Positions 1-8,072 of a DNA stretch of 33,633 nucleotides are shown in pieces. The notes under the pieces are model-generated. The model was not told where the DNA came from. It was given only the letters and a program-made list of their open reading frames with translations, and searched no databases. This DNA is from Herminiimonas sp. (lineage in GTDB: Bacteria > Pseudomonadota > Gammaproteobacteria > Burkholderiales > Burkholderiaceae_D), in NCBI GenBank assembly GCA_028292665.1, contig JAQGLW010000190.1, positions 1 to 33,633 of the forward strand, given 5' to 3'. Numbering within the stretch: the first letter of the stretch is position 1; each line of letters opens with the position of its first letter. Both the position numbers and the translations under genes were made by a program.

Positions 1-1
1 G

Positions 2-268
2 TTTCCCTACTGGTTTCATGTGTGCACTCGTATTGAGCATTCGCTGCGGATGATTTTTACGATGCTGACCGACTTGAAACCGGTAACCGACATCGGTACA
101 CATGATGTCGTCAGCTACCAGTTCTCCAATGATGATTTGCACGCCTTTCTGCTGCAGCGTCTCGAAGCGATGGATCGTCTCCATGCCAGGTATGGCTTTA
201 GCGAAGCAGAGAATCTGCGTATCACTGAACTCGTGATGAATTACTTTGCGTCGCTGATTGCTGAATAA
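2..268 (+). CDS. C-terminal part of an unidentified protein, cut by the window edge
   Basis: The frame is open from base 2 to the TAA at 266-268, so this is probably the tail of a longer gene; a GTG at 20 is the first possible internal start. About 89 residues are visible, with a mostly helical, charged look (LLQRLEAMDRLHARYGF, then NYFASLIAE at the end). I recognise no family. A terminator-like hairpin lies about 80 bases downstream, which supports this being a true gene end. Function unknown. Confidence 0.45.
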   Translation, partial: FPYWFHVCTRIEHSLRMIFTMLTDLKPVTDIGTHDVVSYQFSNDDLHAFLLQRLEAMDRLHARYGFSEAENLRITELVMNYFASLIAE

Positions 269-346
269 TGAGGCTTGTCATCACGTTGTTACTTCTCAAT
301 GGCAGGACTATGCCTGTCTCTTGCAACCTCCTAAGGAATGGATCTA

Positions 347-378
347 GCCCGCAGCCCATAACGTTCGCGGGCATTTTT
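347..378 (+). terminator. Rho-independent terminator candidate
   Basis: GCCCGC at 347-352 pairs with GCGGGC at 367-372 around a 14-base loop and is followed by ATTTTTA. It would end transcripts from the gene stopping at 268. Confidence 0.45.
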
Positions 379-627
379 ACTTTGGTAGCAACTGGCACAA
401 ATAAAAAGCCCGACATGCGTTTCCATATATCGGCCACATTCCAACCTTTTGGATGGTGCAAGAGACGCTTAAAACTGGTAGTGGGCTAAACGTTTGTTGC
501 CTTGTATCGCGGCTGACGTTCCATGTGAGCAAGAAACGTAAAAGCCGCAATTCAGATTGAAGAGTCAATGATCGCATGGCCATGATCGAAGACGTTCGCC
601 TTCTCTCGCACGAACTACGGCATGCCG

Positions 628-663
628 TCAATCACCAACATATCGCGGATCCGGCGACACATA
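628..663. repeat. 36-bp direct repeat, copy 1 (czcE 3' end)
   Basis: These 36 bases are identical and in the same orientation as 16450-16485. On the - strand they spell the last residues and stop codon of the CzcE-family gene at 16450 (YVSPDPRYVGD-stop). No other part of that gene is present here, so this is a gene-end duplication. It brackets the Tad cluster together with copy 2. Confidence 0.85.
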
Positions 664-689
664 CCCGGCTGGCGCGGACCCTCACGCAG

Positions 690-1200
690 CCGGGCATGCC
701 GTATGTGCTCGCGCACAGTGGCAAGGCGGGACGCGGCTGGGCACCCGCCCACCTGGCCCACTCGTTCCAGGAGGCGGCGCAGGATCTGCCGGCACGGGCT
801 TGGCAACGGGTGGTGCGCCGCTTTCGGGATGGTCATGTCGAACGCTGGCGGGCGGCAGAACTGCCCTGTTTGGCTATGGGCCCACGAAACCGGTGCGCGC
901 CATCTGCGTCACCACGGACCGGCGGGCCCTGCCGGACAAGGCCACCTGGTATCTGACCACCAACTTGTCGCCCGAGCAGGCACCCGTCGAGGAAGTCGTG
1001 CGGCTGTACGGGCTGAGAAACTGGGTGGAGGCAAGCTACCGGCACATGAAGCAGGAGCTGGGCTGAGCCGATTTCATGGTCCGCAGTGATCGCGCCATTC
1101 GTCGCCACTGGGCGCTGGTGGGCTGTGCTTTTGCCTTTTGCTGGTGGCAGCAACCCGCGCCGCTGGTCCTGCAACACGCGCAACTGGACGCCAATCGGTG
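690..1200 (+). pseudogene. Decayed DDE transposase (IS701/IS4-like)
   Basis: The first part reads in one frame (GKAGRGWAPAHLAHSFQEAA, then RFRDGHVERWRAAEL). Near 860-872 the homologous reading moves to another frame (LFGYGPTKPVRAICVTT, then ATWYLTTNL). It continues to VRLYGLRNWVEASYRHMKQE and meets a TGA at 1064-1066 where the family usually has Trp, after which ADFMVRSDRAIRRHWALVG continues in frame. The R-Y-G-L-R-N-W-x-E region is typical of the catalytic Glu end of IS701-like DDE transposases. One frameshift and one nonsense codon make it inactive. No clean terminal repeats were seen. Confidence 0.75.
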
Positions 1201-1328
1201 CCGTGACGCTCAATCCGGAACGCGACGCCGTCGTTAATGCGCATTTGGAGTGCATCGATAAACAGCCAATGGCTGCATGAGTGAAGCGACAACTACCTTG
1301 ACACGCGCCGGGAAAGAGCAGGACAAAA

Positions 1329-1412
1329 GTCCCCCTTTTTGTAGGATTAGGTAGTACAAATGTCCTATTCAGCGGAAAAATAAAAGGTGCATTTGTACTA
1401 CAAAAAAGGGGA
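1329..1412. repeat. Imperfect inverted repeat with a 10-bp insertion in one arm
   Basis: The right arm at 1389-1412 (GCATTTGTACTAC then AAAAAAGGGGAC) is the reverse complement of the left arm, except that the left arm is split: 1329-1344 pairs with one mismatch and 1351-1362 (GTAGTACAAATG) pairs perfectly with 1390-1401. The extra bases between them are GATTAGGTAG. It may be the ends of a small IS or MITE relic, or a strong hairpin just upstream of the pilin genes. Confidence 0.6.
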
Positions 1413-1521
1413 CATTTCTACCATGTCGAAGACTACACAGATCATTAAAATTCTCATTGATGTCAAAAAATATCAACTTTAATGCGGTAAACCCGACGTA
1501 GTCATAGCAGCATTCAGAAAG

Positions 1522-1674
1522 ATGCATATGAATAACCTAATGACATCAGAATTTGCTGAAGTGTTTATAAAAGAGGAAATTGGAACGTCAATAATTGAAT
1601 ATGCGATTTTAGTTTTGATCGTCGCCATGATAGGCGGCTTGGCGTTCCTTGCAGTGCAAAAAGCGATTGTATAA
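1522..1674 (+). CDS. Divergent Flp-type pilin-like protein
   Basis: This is a roughly 50-residue ORF beginning MHMNNLMTSEFAEVFIKEE. It has the Flp prepilin architecture: a short polar leader, then IGTSIIEYAILVLIVAMIGG, matching the EG/TAIEY cleavage and hydrophobic core of the two pilins downstream. Gly before T would be the cleavage position used by the prepilin peptidase. The second in-frame ATG at 1528 is an alternative start; no strong ribosome site is visible for either. It lacks the C-terminal Cys pair present in the other two pilins and ends right after the hydrophobic helix. It is 120 bases upstream of the first canonical pilin gene. It may be a minor pilin or a decaying paralogue. 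Confidence 0.6.
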   Translation: MHMNNLMTSEFAEVFIKEEIGTSIIEYAILVLIVAMIGGLAFLAVQKAIV

Positions 1675-1797
1675 ACAGCGGAAGGGCTTTAGATAAGTGT
1701 AGCGTTGTAATGCTTTAGTGCACAATAAAATCCGCAGAGCAGTGCTTGAAGTAACAACTTTCAATAAATTTACTTTAAACATTTAAAAGGAATCATC

Positions 1798-1992
1798 ATG
1801 GAATTTATCAGAAACTTTATTCAGGAAGAAGAAGGTGTAACCGCTATTGAATATGGTTTGATCGCGGCGCTTGTTGCCGTTGCCATTGTCGTTGGCGCCG
1901 GCGCTTTGGGCCAAGGGCTAAACGGTCTCTTCCAAAGACTTGCAAATTGCATGGTGACTCCAACTGCGGCAGTCTGCGCACTTGTCGCTTGA
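1798..1992 (+). CDS. flp: Flp/Fap pilin, copy 1
   Basis: Major Tad pilus subunit. The 64-residue precursor has a short charged leader (MEFIRNFIQEEEG) followed by the Flp motif VTAIEYGLIAALVAVAIVVG; cleavage is expected after the Gly, leaving a pilin of about 51 residues. The C-terminus carries two Cys residues flanking a short loop (ANCMVTPTAAVCALVA). AAAAGGA lies just upstream as ribosome site. It is followed 35 bases later by an almost identical copy. Tad pilins are polymerised by the TadA/B/C motor through the secretin encoded downstream. Identification is firm. Confidence 0.95.
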   Translation: MEFIRNFIQEEEGVTAIEYGLIAALVAVAIVVGAGALGQGLNGLFQRLANCMVTPTAAVCALVA

Positions 1993-2027
1993 TGAGTTTC
2001 TTTCACAACCTTTAAAAGGAAATCAGC

Positions 2028-2222
2028 ATGGAATTTATCAGAAACTTTATTCAGGAAGAAGAAGGTGTAACCGCTATTGAATATGGTTTGATCGCGGCGC
2101 TTGTTGCCGTTGCCATTATTGTTGGCGCCGGCGCTTTGGGTCAAGGGCTAAACGGTCTCTTCCAAAGACTTGCAGATTGCATGGTGACTCCAACTGCAGC
2201 AGTCTGCGCACTTGTCGCTTGA
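2028..2222 (+). CDS. flp: Flp/Fap pilin, copy 2
   Basis: A tandem duplicate of the preceding pilin. The DNA differs at only a few positions, giving a Val to Ile change in the hydrophobic helix and Asn to Asp beside the first Cys (ADCMVTP). Even the upstream region (CTTTAAAAGGAAATCA) resembles that of copy 1, so the duplication unit included the ribosome site. The near-identity suggests a recent duplication or ongoing gene conversion, and probably a gene-dosage need for the major subunit. A strong hairpin follows directly. Confidence 0.95.
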   Translation: MEFIRNFIQEEEGVTAIEYGLIAALVAVAIIVGAGALGQGLNGLFQRLADCMVTPTAAVCALVA

Positions 2223-2238
2223 TGAGCACATAAATATG

Positions 2239-2272
2239 AAAAGGGGCTAAAGATTACTCTTTGCCCTTTTTT
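2239..2272 (+). terminator. Terminator or attenuator after the pilin genes
   Basis: AAAAGGGGC pairs with GCCCTTTTTT (one bulged G), with an inner TAAAGA/TCTTT stem, ending in a T-run. It sits 17 bases after the second pilin stop. Partial read-through here would give high pilin and low assembly-gene expression, a common arrangement in Tad loci (inference). Confidence 0.7.
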
Positions 2273-2543
2273 AAATACGTAGTTCTTGTAACGCGCAACT
2301 GAATAATAACTTGGCGGCTGATGGTTTCAAAAATTTATTGTTATAAGAAATTGGAGGCGACGACATTCTCAAATTAATTTCAATAGTTCGATGCTTTCCA
2401 TGATCTATCTCAGTTCTTGGAGGCAAGACAATAACATATTAGATAACATCGACAAAAACGTGATTGTCGTCACTCCTATTTTAAATCGGAGTCTTATTTC
2501 TAGTGCTCATAAGCGACTAAATAAAAAATATTCCGAAAAATTT

Positions 2544-3140
2544 ATGGACAATATAATTCTTTTTCAAGACGGGCTTGTACTTTTTTTCGGAACCTTCTTT
2601 ATCGAAATTGAGCGCGCAGTACTTATTGCGCTTGTAGTTATCGCAGCCATATTTGATATTCATAGTCATCGAATCCCGAATTGGCTAGTTTTTTGGGGTA
2701 TTGTCACCAGCGTTGTTTTTCATTCAGTATCTCCTTTCGGTATTGGGGCAGTCAATTCGATTGAGGGCTTTGGAGTTGGCCTTGCTTCATTTATGCCGCT
2801 ATACATTATTCGCGCTATGGGAGCTGGCGACGTAAAGCTGATGGCGATGGTCGGCGCTTTTCTTGGTCCTACCGCAGCATTCGGTGCAGTCATCACCACT
2901 TTTATTGTGGGCGGCGTACTGGCAATTACAGCGGCATCCTTGAATAAATCAACGCGTCGGATGTTTTCAAATATCCGATCGATTATGACCAATACGATCG
3001 TCAATGCGTCAATTGGGACTCATATCCAAACAGATATTTCGACTTTTTCAGCAGGCAAACTTCCGTACGCAGTTGCAATTGCGTTAGGAACGATTGCGCA
3101 CATATTACTTCTTCATACCGGACACGCATTGATTTCATAA
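2544..3140 (+). CDS. tadV: Prepilin peptidase, TadV/CpaA type
   Basis: Membrane aspartic protease that removes the leader of Flp prepilins and of the TadE/TadF pseudopilins. Counted from the ATG at 2544, the first catalytic Asp is about residue 38 in AAIFDIHSHRIPNW and the second about residue 96 in the GxGD motif RAMGAGDVKLMAM. Several hydrophobic segments flank these. An upstream in-frame ATG at 2391 would add 51 polar residues unlike the family; the usual length is about 160-200 residues, so the shorter start (198 residues) is preferred, although neither start has a clear ribosome site. It is the first gene after the pilin attenuator. Confidence 0.88.
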   Translation: MDNIILFQDGLVLFFGTFFIEIERAVLIALVVIAAIFDIHSHRIPNWLVFWGIVTSVVFHSVSPFGIGAVNSIEGFGVGLASFMPLYIIRAMGAGDVKLMAMVGAFLGPTAAFGAVITTFIVGGVLAITAASLNKSTRRMFSNIRSIMTNTIVNASIGTHIQTDISTFSAGKLPYAVAIALGTIAHILLLHTGHALIS

Positions 3141-3202
3141 AGTACTGAGCTGACTAACAGAATACAAACACCATTAAATGACACAGAGAAAAGCACGTTA
3201 TT

Positions 3203-3820
3203 ATGAAAACTGCAAATATAACTGATTTGAAGTTTGCGCATATTGCTGCGGGAGTCGTCCTGGTTCCATTATGGAGTTGGTTTTCCTATCGTCATGTAAA
3301 TGCGTTTATCGCGACGGGCGATTGGGCCTATTTATTTCTCTGCATTTCGGAATCTTTAACTGTCGCATTCTTGTTAATTCGGACATATCCGAAGTCCGTG
3401 TCGGCTATTCCATTTGATTGGTTAATCGCCATCGGCGGCACATTTACCACGCTTTTGTTTACTCCAGAAACCTGGGGAATCTTGCCAGTCGCTAAATATG
3501 CTGTCGCGGTAGGGGCATTGTTACAAACACTCGGTGTTCTTTCTTTAAATCGAAGTTTTGCATTAGTGCCGGCAAAGCGCGAAATCAAGACAATGGGAAT
3601 GTATCGCTTTGTTCGCCATCCTTTGTACGCCAGCTATCTGCTGACATTTTCTGGATATGTGCTCGCCAATACAACGGCGGAAAATCTGGTCGTTTATTCG
3701 ATTGCGATGGGATGCATGATCATCCGTATATTTCGAGAAGAAAAGCATCTCAGCCTTGATCAAACGTATAGCGCCTATATGCAGCAAGTCCGTTATCGAG
3801 TTATTCCATTCGTGTTTTAA
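3203..3820 (+). CDS. Isoprenylcysteine/phospholipid methyltransferase-like membrane protein
   Basis: A 205-residue protein with about five hydrophobic segments. The C-terminal half has the ICMT/PEMT signature: GMYRFVRHPLYASY at about residues 132-145, and REEKHLS followed by a Tyr-rich stretch and VRYRVIPF at the end, which in this superfamily form the S-adenosylmethionine and substrate sites. Such enzymes methylate carboxyl or lipid head groups at the membrane. It lies between prepilin peptidase and the AAA ATPase in the same direction, 62 bases after tadV, so it is probably cotranscribed with the Tad genes. A role in pilin or lipid modification is only inferred. Confidence 0.75.
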   Translation: MKTANITDLKFAHIAAGVVLVPLWSWFSYRHVNAFIATGDWAYLFLCISESLTVAFLLIRTYPKSVSAIPFDWLIAIGGTFTTLLFTPETWGILPVAKYAVAVGALLQTLGVLSLNRSFALVPAKREIKTMGMYRFVRHPLYASYLLTFSGYVLANTTAENLVVYSIAMGCMIIRIFREEKHLSLDQTYSAYMQQVRYRVIPFVF

Positions 3821-3879
3821 GGTCGTTAGCAAATTGCAAGCATTCAGAAATCTGGAAAGTTAACCTAAAGAGTCTAGAA

Positions 3880-5202
3880 ATGCTTACCGAATTTATGCCG
3901 GAACACCAGACGCATAACGCAAAATTTTTACCGACCTCATTTCCCCATGCTGCACGAACGCCAGAAGAAACGGGTCTGCCGTTTCTCTTCCTGGTTGAAC
4001 TGGTCTCCAAAGTTTTGTTTTTACGGGGTCAAGTACGGTTATCAGAGCTATCAACCTATCTCAAATTGCCCATTAGCGTTCTTGACCCAGTAATTGCTTT
4101 TATGCGCTCAGAGAAGCTATGCGAGGCAATTCGTCGAGGCATTAGCGGCACCGATGCCGATCTTACCTACAACCTTACCGATGCTGGCCGCGTCAGGGCA
4201 GTGGAAATCCTGAGCCGCAATGCCTATGCCGGGCCGGCACCTGTTAGCCTGAACGACTACTGTTTGAGAGTGGAAGCGCAGCGCCTAGTGCAGAACCGCA
4301 TACATAAGGAAGATGTTGCATGTGCATTTAAAGGCATCGTGGTTAGCCCAGTTGTGCTTGAACAGTTGGGGGCTGCAATGAATTCTGGTCGAGCCATTTT
4401 CATCCATGGGCCTGCAGGCAGTGGCAAAACGTACCTTGCGGAGCGCCTAGCCGGACTGCTGAAGGGCGATATATGGGTGCCGCACGCTGTGCTGGTTGAT
4501 GGTGAAGTCGTGCAGATCTACGATGCAACAGTGCACCACGCTGCTAGCGACTCGGCGCTTCAAACAGGCCGTGTTGACAGAGGCATACTTCCAGATGCGC
4601 GCTGGGTGAGGGTCGGTCGCCCGGCAGTTCTGTCCGGCGGCGAGCTGACGCTCAACATGCTTGATTTGCAGTTCGACTCGACTACCCGCTTCTATCATGC
4701 GCCGCCTCATCTGAAGGCGAATAATGGACTTTTCATCATCGATGACCTTGGTCGCCAGCGCTGTTCGCCGGCCGAATTAATGAGCCGCTGGATTGTGCCG
4801 TTGGATCGGCGTGTCGACTATCTGTCGCTGCATACCGGTCATAAATTTCTGATTCCGTTCGATATGGTTGTCGTGTTTTCTTCGAATTTTCCGCCGCAGC
4901 AGCTCGCCGACGGCTCATTTCTACGCCGCCTAGGCTACAAGATCCATGTCGGAGCGCAGACCGACGCCGAGTATGAACGAATTTTTCGTCAAGCATGCGA
5001 CGAATATGATGTGCCTTACTCTGCCGACGCCTTTCACTACCTTCTTGAACGCCACTCTAAAGAGGAGGTCCCGTTGCTTGCCTGCTATCCGCGCGACATC
5101 GTCGCGCAGGTAAAGGATATAGCTCGATATACAGACATCGCGCCGAACCTCAATGAACCGATATTGGACTGGGCATGGAACAACTATTTTACCGGCGGTT
5201 AA
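3880..5202 (+). CDS. Winged-helix AAA ATPase of the Tad cluster
   Basis: A 440-residue ATPase. Residues about 35-110 look like a winged-helix domain (VRLSELSTYLKLPISVLDPV, then a Thr-Asp-Ala-Gly-Arg segment). From about 140 on there is an AAA+ core: Walker A GPAGSGKT at about 177-184, Walker B LFIIDDLGRQ at about 284-293, sensor-like VVVFSSNFPP and an Arg-rich LRRLGYKIHVG. It is not TadA, which is encoded at 11532. No signal peptide is seen, so it should be cytoplasmic. The position between prepilin peptidase and CpaB suggests a regulatory or assembly role, either transcriptional through the winged helix or chaperone-like. Exact function unknown. Confidence 0.75.
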   Translation: MLTEFMPEHQTHNAKFLPTSFPHAARTPEETGLPFLFLVELVSKVLFLRGQVRLSELSTYLKLPISVLDPVIAFMRSEKLCEAIRRGISGTDADLTYNLTDAGRVRAVEILSRNAYAGPAPVSLNDYCLRVEAQRLVQNRIHKEDVACAFKGIVVSPVVLEQLGAAMNSGRAIFIHGPAGSGKTYLAERLAGLLKGDIWVPHAVLVDGEVVQIYDATVHHAASDSALQTGRVDRGILPDARWVRVGRPAVLSGGELTLNMLDLQFDSTTRFYHAPPHLKANNGLFIIDDLGRQRCSPAELMSRWIVPLDRRVDYLSLHTGHKFLIPFDMVVVFSSNFPPQQLADGSFLRRLGYKIHVGAQTDAEYERIFRQACDEYDVPYSADAFHYLLERHSKEEVPLLACYPRDIVAQVKDIARYTDIAPNLNEPILDWAWNNYFTGG

Positions 5203-5280
5203 TCCGACCGCAGTAGTAGACATATCGAAAACAACTGGGTCTGGCGTAAAACAAAGCGCTGAACCGATAAGGGGATTGCC

Positions 5281-6123
5281 ATGAGAAATACCCGTGCTTT
5301 AACCATGATGATCATCGCAGTTATTCTTGCATTCGGGGCGGTAATCATGGCCGCTCGCTGGATAAGCGCGCAAACGCAGGGAAGCTCCAACAAAATTGCT
5401 GTCGCAATGGTCGACATTGGTCTTGGCTCCAGGCTAAATCCTGAAATGGTGCATATGGTGGACTGGCCCTTGGGTGCCATGCCGCCAGGCGCATTTATGG
5501 ATGCAAAGTTGCTTGAGGCGCGGGTTGCCCGCACTGGCATGCAACGCGGCGAGCCAATCATGGAGGGTAAGCTCGCGCCGCCCGGCACCAAAGGCGGACT
5601 ATCTGCCGTGGTCGGAGAGGGCAACCGAGCGATCACGGTGCGGGTCAACGATGTGGTCGGTGTCGCTGGATTTGCTCTGCCAGGAAACTTCGTCGATATC
5701 CTTGTCAATACCCAAGGAGAGGGCCCGAAGAGCAGTGTCAATAAAGATCAGAGCATTTCCAAGATTGTACTGGAGCGTATTTTAGTGCTGGCCGTGGCAC
5801 AGGAATCGGGCCGCGATGAAACCAAACCCAAGGTCGTCAATGCGGTGACGCTTGAAGTCACGCCTGACCAGGCAGAAAAGCTGGACTTGGCCCGGAGCGT
5901 CGGCACTCTATCGCTAGTGTTGCGCAATCAGATCGATCCAAAATCGGTAACCACCACTGGGGCAACCAAGACGACATTATTGAATGTGAAAACGATGGCT
6001 GAACCGGACGCTAGGCCTGCACGGCCAAAACTAGTGACAAAGCGGGTGGCGGCCATCTCGCGTCCGCCTGGCGATCTGGTCGAGGTCATCAAGGGACTTG
6101 ACCGCAGCACCCAAGAATTTTAG
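5281..6123 (+). CDS. cpaB: Tad pilus assembly protein CpaB/RcpC
   Basis: A 280-residue periplasmic protein anchored by one N-terminal transmembrane segment (about residues 7-27). It is followed by an SAF-type domain (KIAVAMVDIGLGSRLNPEMV, then GEPIMEGKLAPPG) and the CpaB/RcpC region (GNRAITVRVNDVVGVAGF, PGNFVDILVNTQ). CpaB proteins support the secretin and may contact peptidoglycan through the SAF fold. A ribosome site AAGGGG lies 9 bases before the ATG. The next gene, the secretin, starts 27 bases downstream, giving the usual cpaB-cpaC order. Confidence 0.93.
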   Translation: MRNTRALTMMIIAVILAFGAVIMAARWISAQTQGSSNKIAVAMVDIGLGSRLNPEMVHMVDWPLGAMPPGAFMDAKLLEARVARTGMQRGEPIMEGKLAPPGTKGGLSAVVGEGNRAITVRVNDVVGVAGFALPGNFVDILVNTQGEGPKSSVNKDQSISKIVLERILVLAVAQESGRDETKPKVVNAVTLEVTPDQAEKLDLARSVGTLSLVLRNQIDPKSVTTTGATKTTLLNVKTMAEPDARPARPKLVTKRVAAISRPPGDLVEVIKGLDRSTQEF

Positions 6124-6150
6124 AGAACAAAAACCAAATGGGAGGGATTC

Positions 6151-7746
6151 ATGACTAAATCGTGGTTTAAGGCGAAGCCGGCTGTCTGGCGCATGGCATT
6201 GACCATGTCGAGCGCAATGATTTGCACGCAAGTGCACAGCCAAGTAGGGGTAGAAGCAGGCACGTCGGCTGGAAAAAATCCACCGAAAGCCCCCGCGCAG
6301 CCGGGGAAGTCATCTGCGAAGGTCAAACCTCGGGCTCCATCCCTAGTGCCGGTGCAACAGAAGAGAATGCCAATGACGGGCAATGTCGAACTGGCACCAC
6401 AGGTCAATCTGTCTGAAGGGAAGTCGACGCTGATGCGACTCCCCTTTCCGGCGTCGCGGCTTTCCGTCGGTGATCCCAGGATTGCCGATGTGATCCTCCT
6501 GAACCCAAGCGAGGTCTACATGCTGGGCAAATCAATCGGTTCCACCAATCTGATGCTGTGGAATAAGGCTAACGACGCCACCATCATCGATATTGCGGTC
6601 AACATCGATACTACAGCGCTGCAGTTACATGTCAATCAACTGCTACCCAGCGAAAAAGGCGTCAAGCTCACTACCGCAGCGGACACGCTAATCTTATCTG
6701 GCATGGTTTCCGATGTAATTAAGGCAGAACAGGTGCTTGCGCTGGCCAATGCCTACGTACAGCGCAGCGCTCGGTCAAGCCAAAGTGGCGGTGCACAGCC
6801 CGCAGCGCAAGCCGGCGCGGGACAGGAGGGCGGTCCCAGCGCTGGCCAGCAATCGAGTACGCCCAAGGTGGTCAACATGATGGCCATCGCGGCGCCGCAG
6901 CAGGTCATGTTGGAAGTGAAGGTTGCAGAGGTATCTAAGACCTTAGTGGACCAACTGGGCGCGAGCATTGGCCTTAATAAGACCCGTGGAAGCTGGACTT
7001 ACACGCTACTGTCCAATCTGCTTAGTAACAATCCTAGCAGCATCAGCGGCTTCAATAACAAGAATGGCGACTTCCTATCGCTGGATGCGCAAAAGCGTGA
7101 TGGTCTCATCAAGGTGTTGGCTGAACCAACAGTGATGGCCATCAGCGGTCAGGAGGCCAGCTTTCTGGCCGGTGGAAAGATTTTCATTCCAGTTAGCCAG
7201 ACCAACACGGGTGGCATCCCAACTATCACGCTTGAGGAGAAAGAGTTCGGCGTCGCAGTGAAATTCACACCGACCGTGCTCGACGGAGGACGCATCAACT
7301 TGAAAGTAGCGCCCGAGGTGTCGGAGCTGAACAAAGAAGGCGTTGGTATTACGGCGACCGGCATTAGCACAACGGCTATTTTGCCCTCATTCACTACGCG
7401 TCGGTCGACCACAACCGTGCAACTCTATGATGGCCAAAGTTTTGCAATTGGCGGCCTGATTAAGAACAACGTGACCGCTAACATCAAGGCACTTCCAGTA
7501 TTAGGCGAAGTGCCGGTCCTTGGTGCGCTGTTTCGCAGCAGCGATTTCCAGACCGACCGGTCCGAACTGGTGTTCATCATTACGCCACACCTGGTTAAAC
7601 CATTGGCCCCAGATTATCCATTGCCCACTGATTCCTTCGTCGAGCCGAGCCGCACCGAGTTTTTCTTGGAAGGAAAAATGGAAGGCTCGCGTCCGTCTAC
7701 AGAAGTTAGCCCGCGTAGCCCGGCAACCGGCTTCGACGTCAGATAG
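6151..7746 (+). CDS. cpaC: Tad secretin CpaC/RcpA
   Basis: Outer-membrane channel through which the Flp pilus leaves the cell; 531 residues with an N-terminal signal peptide. The N-domain carries the typical T2SS_N-like segment (SRLSVGDPRIADVILLNPSE and SIGSTNLMLWN), then a BON-like stretch. There is a Ser/Gly/Gln-rich linker (about 208-235) and the secretin domain (VMLEVKVAEVSKTLVDQLGA to the end). The late motif VPVLGALFRSSDFQTDRSEL is the conserved secretin core. Ribosome site GGGAGG precedes the ATG. It is followed 7 bases later by a small lipoprotein gene that may be its pilotin-like partner. Confidence 0.95.
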   Translation: MTKSWFKAKPAVWRMALTMSSAMICTQVHSQVGVEAGTSAGKNPPKAPAQPGKSSAKVKPRAPSLVPVQQKRMPMTGNVELAPQVNLSEGKSTLMRLPFPASRLSVGDPRIADVILLNPSEVYMLGKSIGSTNLMLWNKANDATIIDIAVNIDTTALQLHVNQLLPSEKGVKLTTAADTLILSGMVSDVIKAEQVLALANAYVQRSARSSQSGGAQPAAQAGAGQEGGPSAGQQSSTPKVVNMMAIAAPQQVMLEVKVAEVSKTLVDQLGASIGLNKTRGSWTYTLLSNLLSNNPSSISGFNNKNGDFLSLDAQKRDGLIKVLAEPTVMAISGQEASFLAGGKIFIPVSQTNTGGIPTITLEEKEFGVAVKFTPTVLDGGRINLKVAPEVSELNKEGVGITATGISTTAILPSFTTRRSTTTVQLYDGQSFAIGGLIKNNVTANIKALPVLGEVPVLGALFRSSDFQTDRSELVFIITPHLVKPLAPDYPLPTDSFVEPSRTEFFLEGKMEGSRPSTEVSPRSPATGFDVR

Positions 7747-7753
7747 GAGAACT

Positions 7754-8035
7754 ATGATGAGCCGCAAACAACTTCGCACTACCCTGCTATGCGGACTGAT
7801 GATTTTGGGGACGGGCTGCGTCCAGCAAAGCCCAGTTCTCGACAGTCATTTTGGGCAATCGGTTAGCCTGATCAAGGCGCAGCAGGTACTAAATCCGGAA
7901 GCGTCACGCAATGCCGATCCGGTCGCTGGAATCGACAGCAAGGCAGCTAAAAGTGCTTATGACCAATATCAAAAGTCGTACCGCAGTCCGGAGCCGCAGC
8001 CCAACGTATTTACCATTGGGATTGGCGGGCGTTAA
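7754..8035 (+). CDS. Small Tad-locus lipoprotein
   Basis: A 93-residue protein with a lipoprotein signal peptide: MMSRKQLRTTLLCGLMILG followed by TGC, where the Cys would be the lipidated residue. The mature part has a conserved-looking stretch, LNPEASRNADPVAGIDSKAA, and no known fold that I can name. It occupies the place of CpaD/RcpB-type lipoproteins between secretin and TadG and may help secretin assembly. A GGAGAA ribosome site supports the ATG at 7754; a second ATG follows directly. Confidence 0.8.
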   Translation: MMSRKQLRTTLLCGLMILGTGCVQQSPVLDSHFGQSVSLIKAQQVLNPEASRNADPVAGIDSKAAKSAYDQYQKSYRSPEPQPNVFTIGIGGR

Positions 8036-8072
8036 GAACGGCTAAATATCGCTGCATCTTGGAGCACTGATC

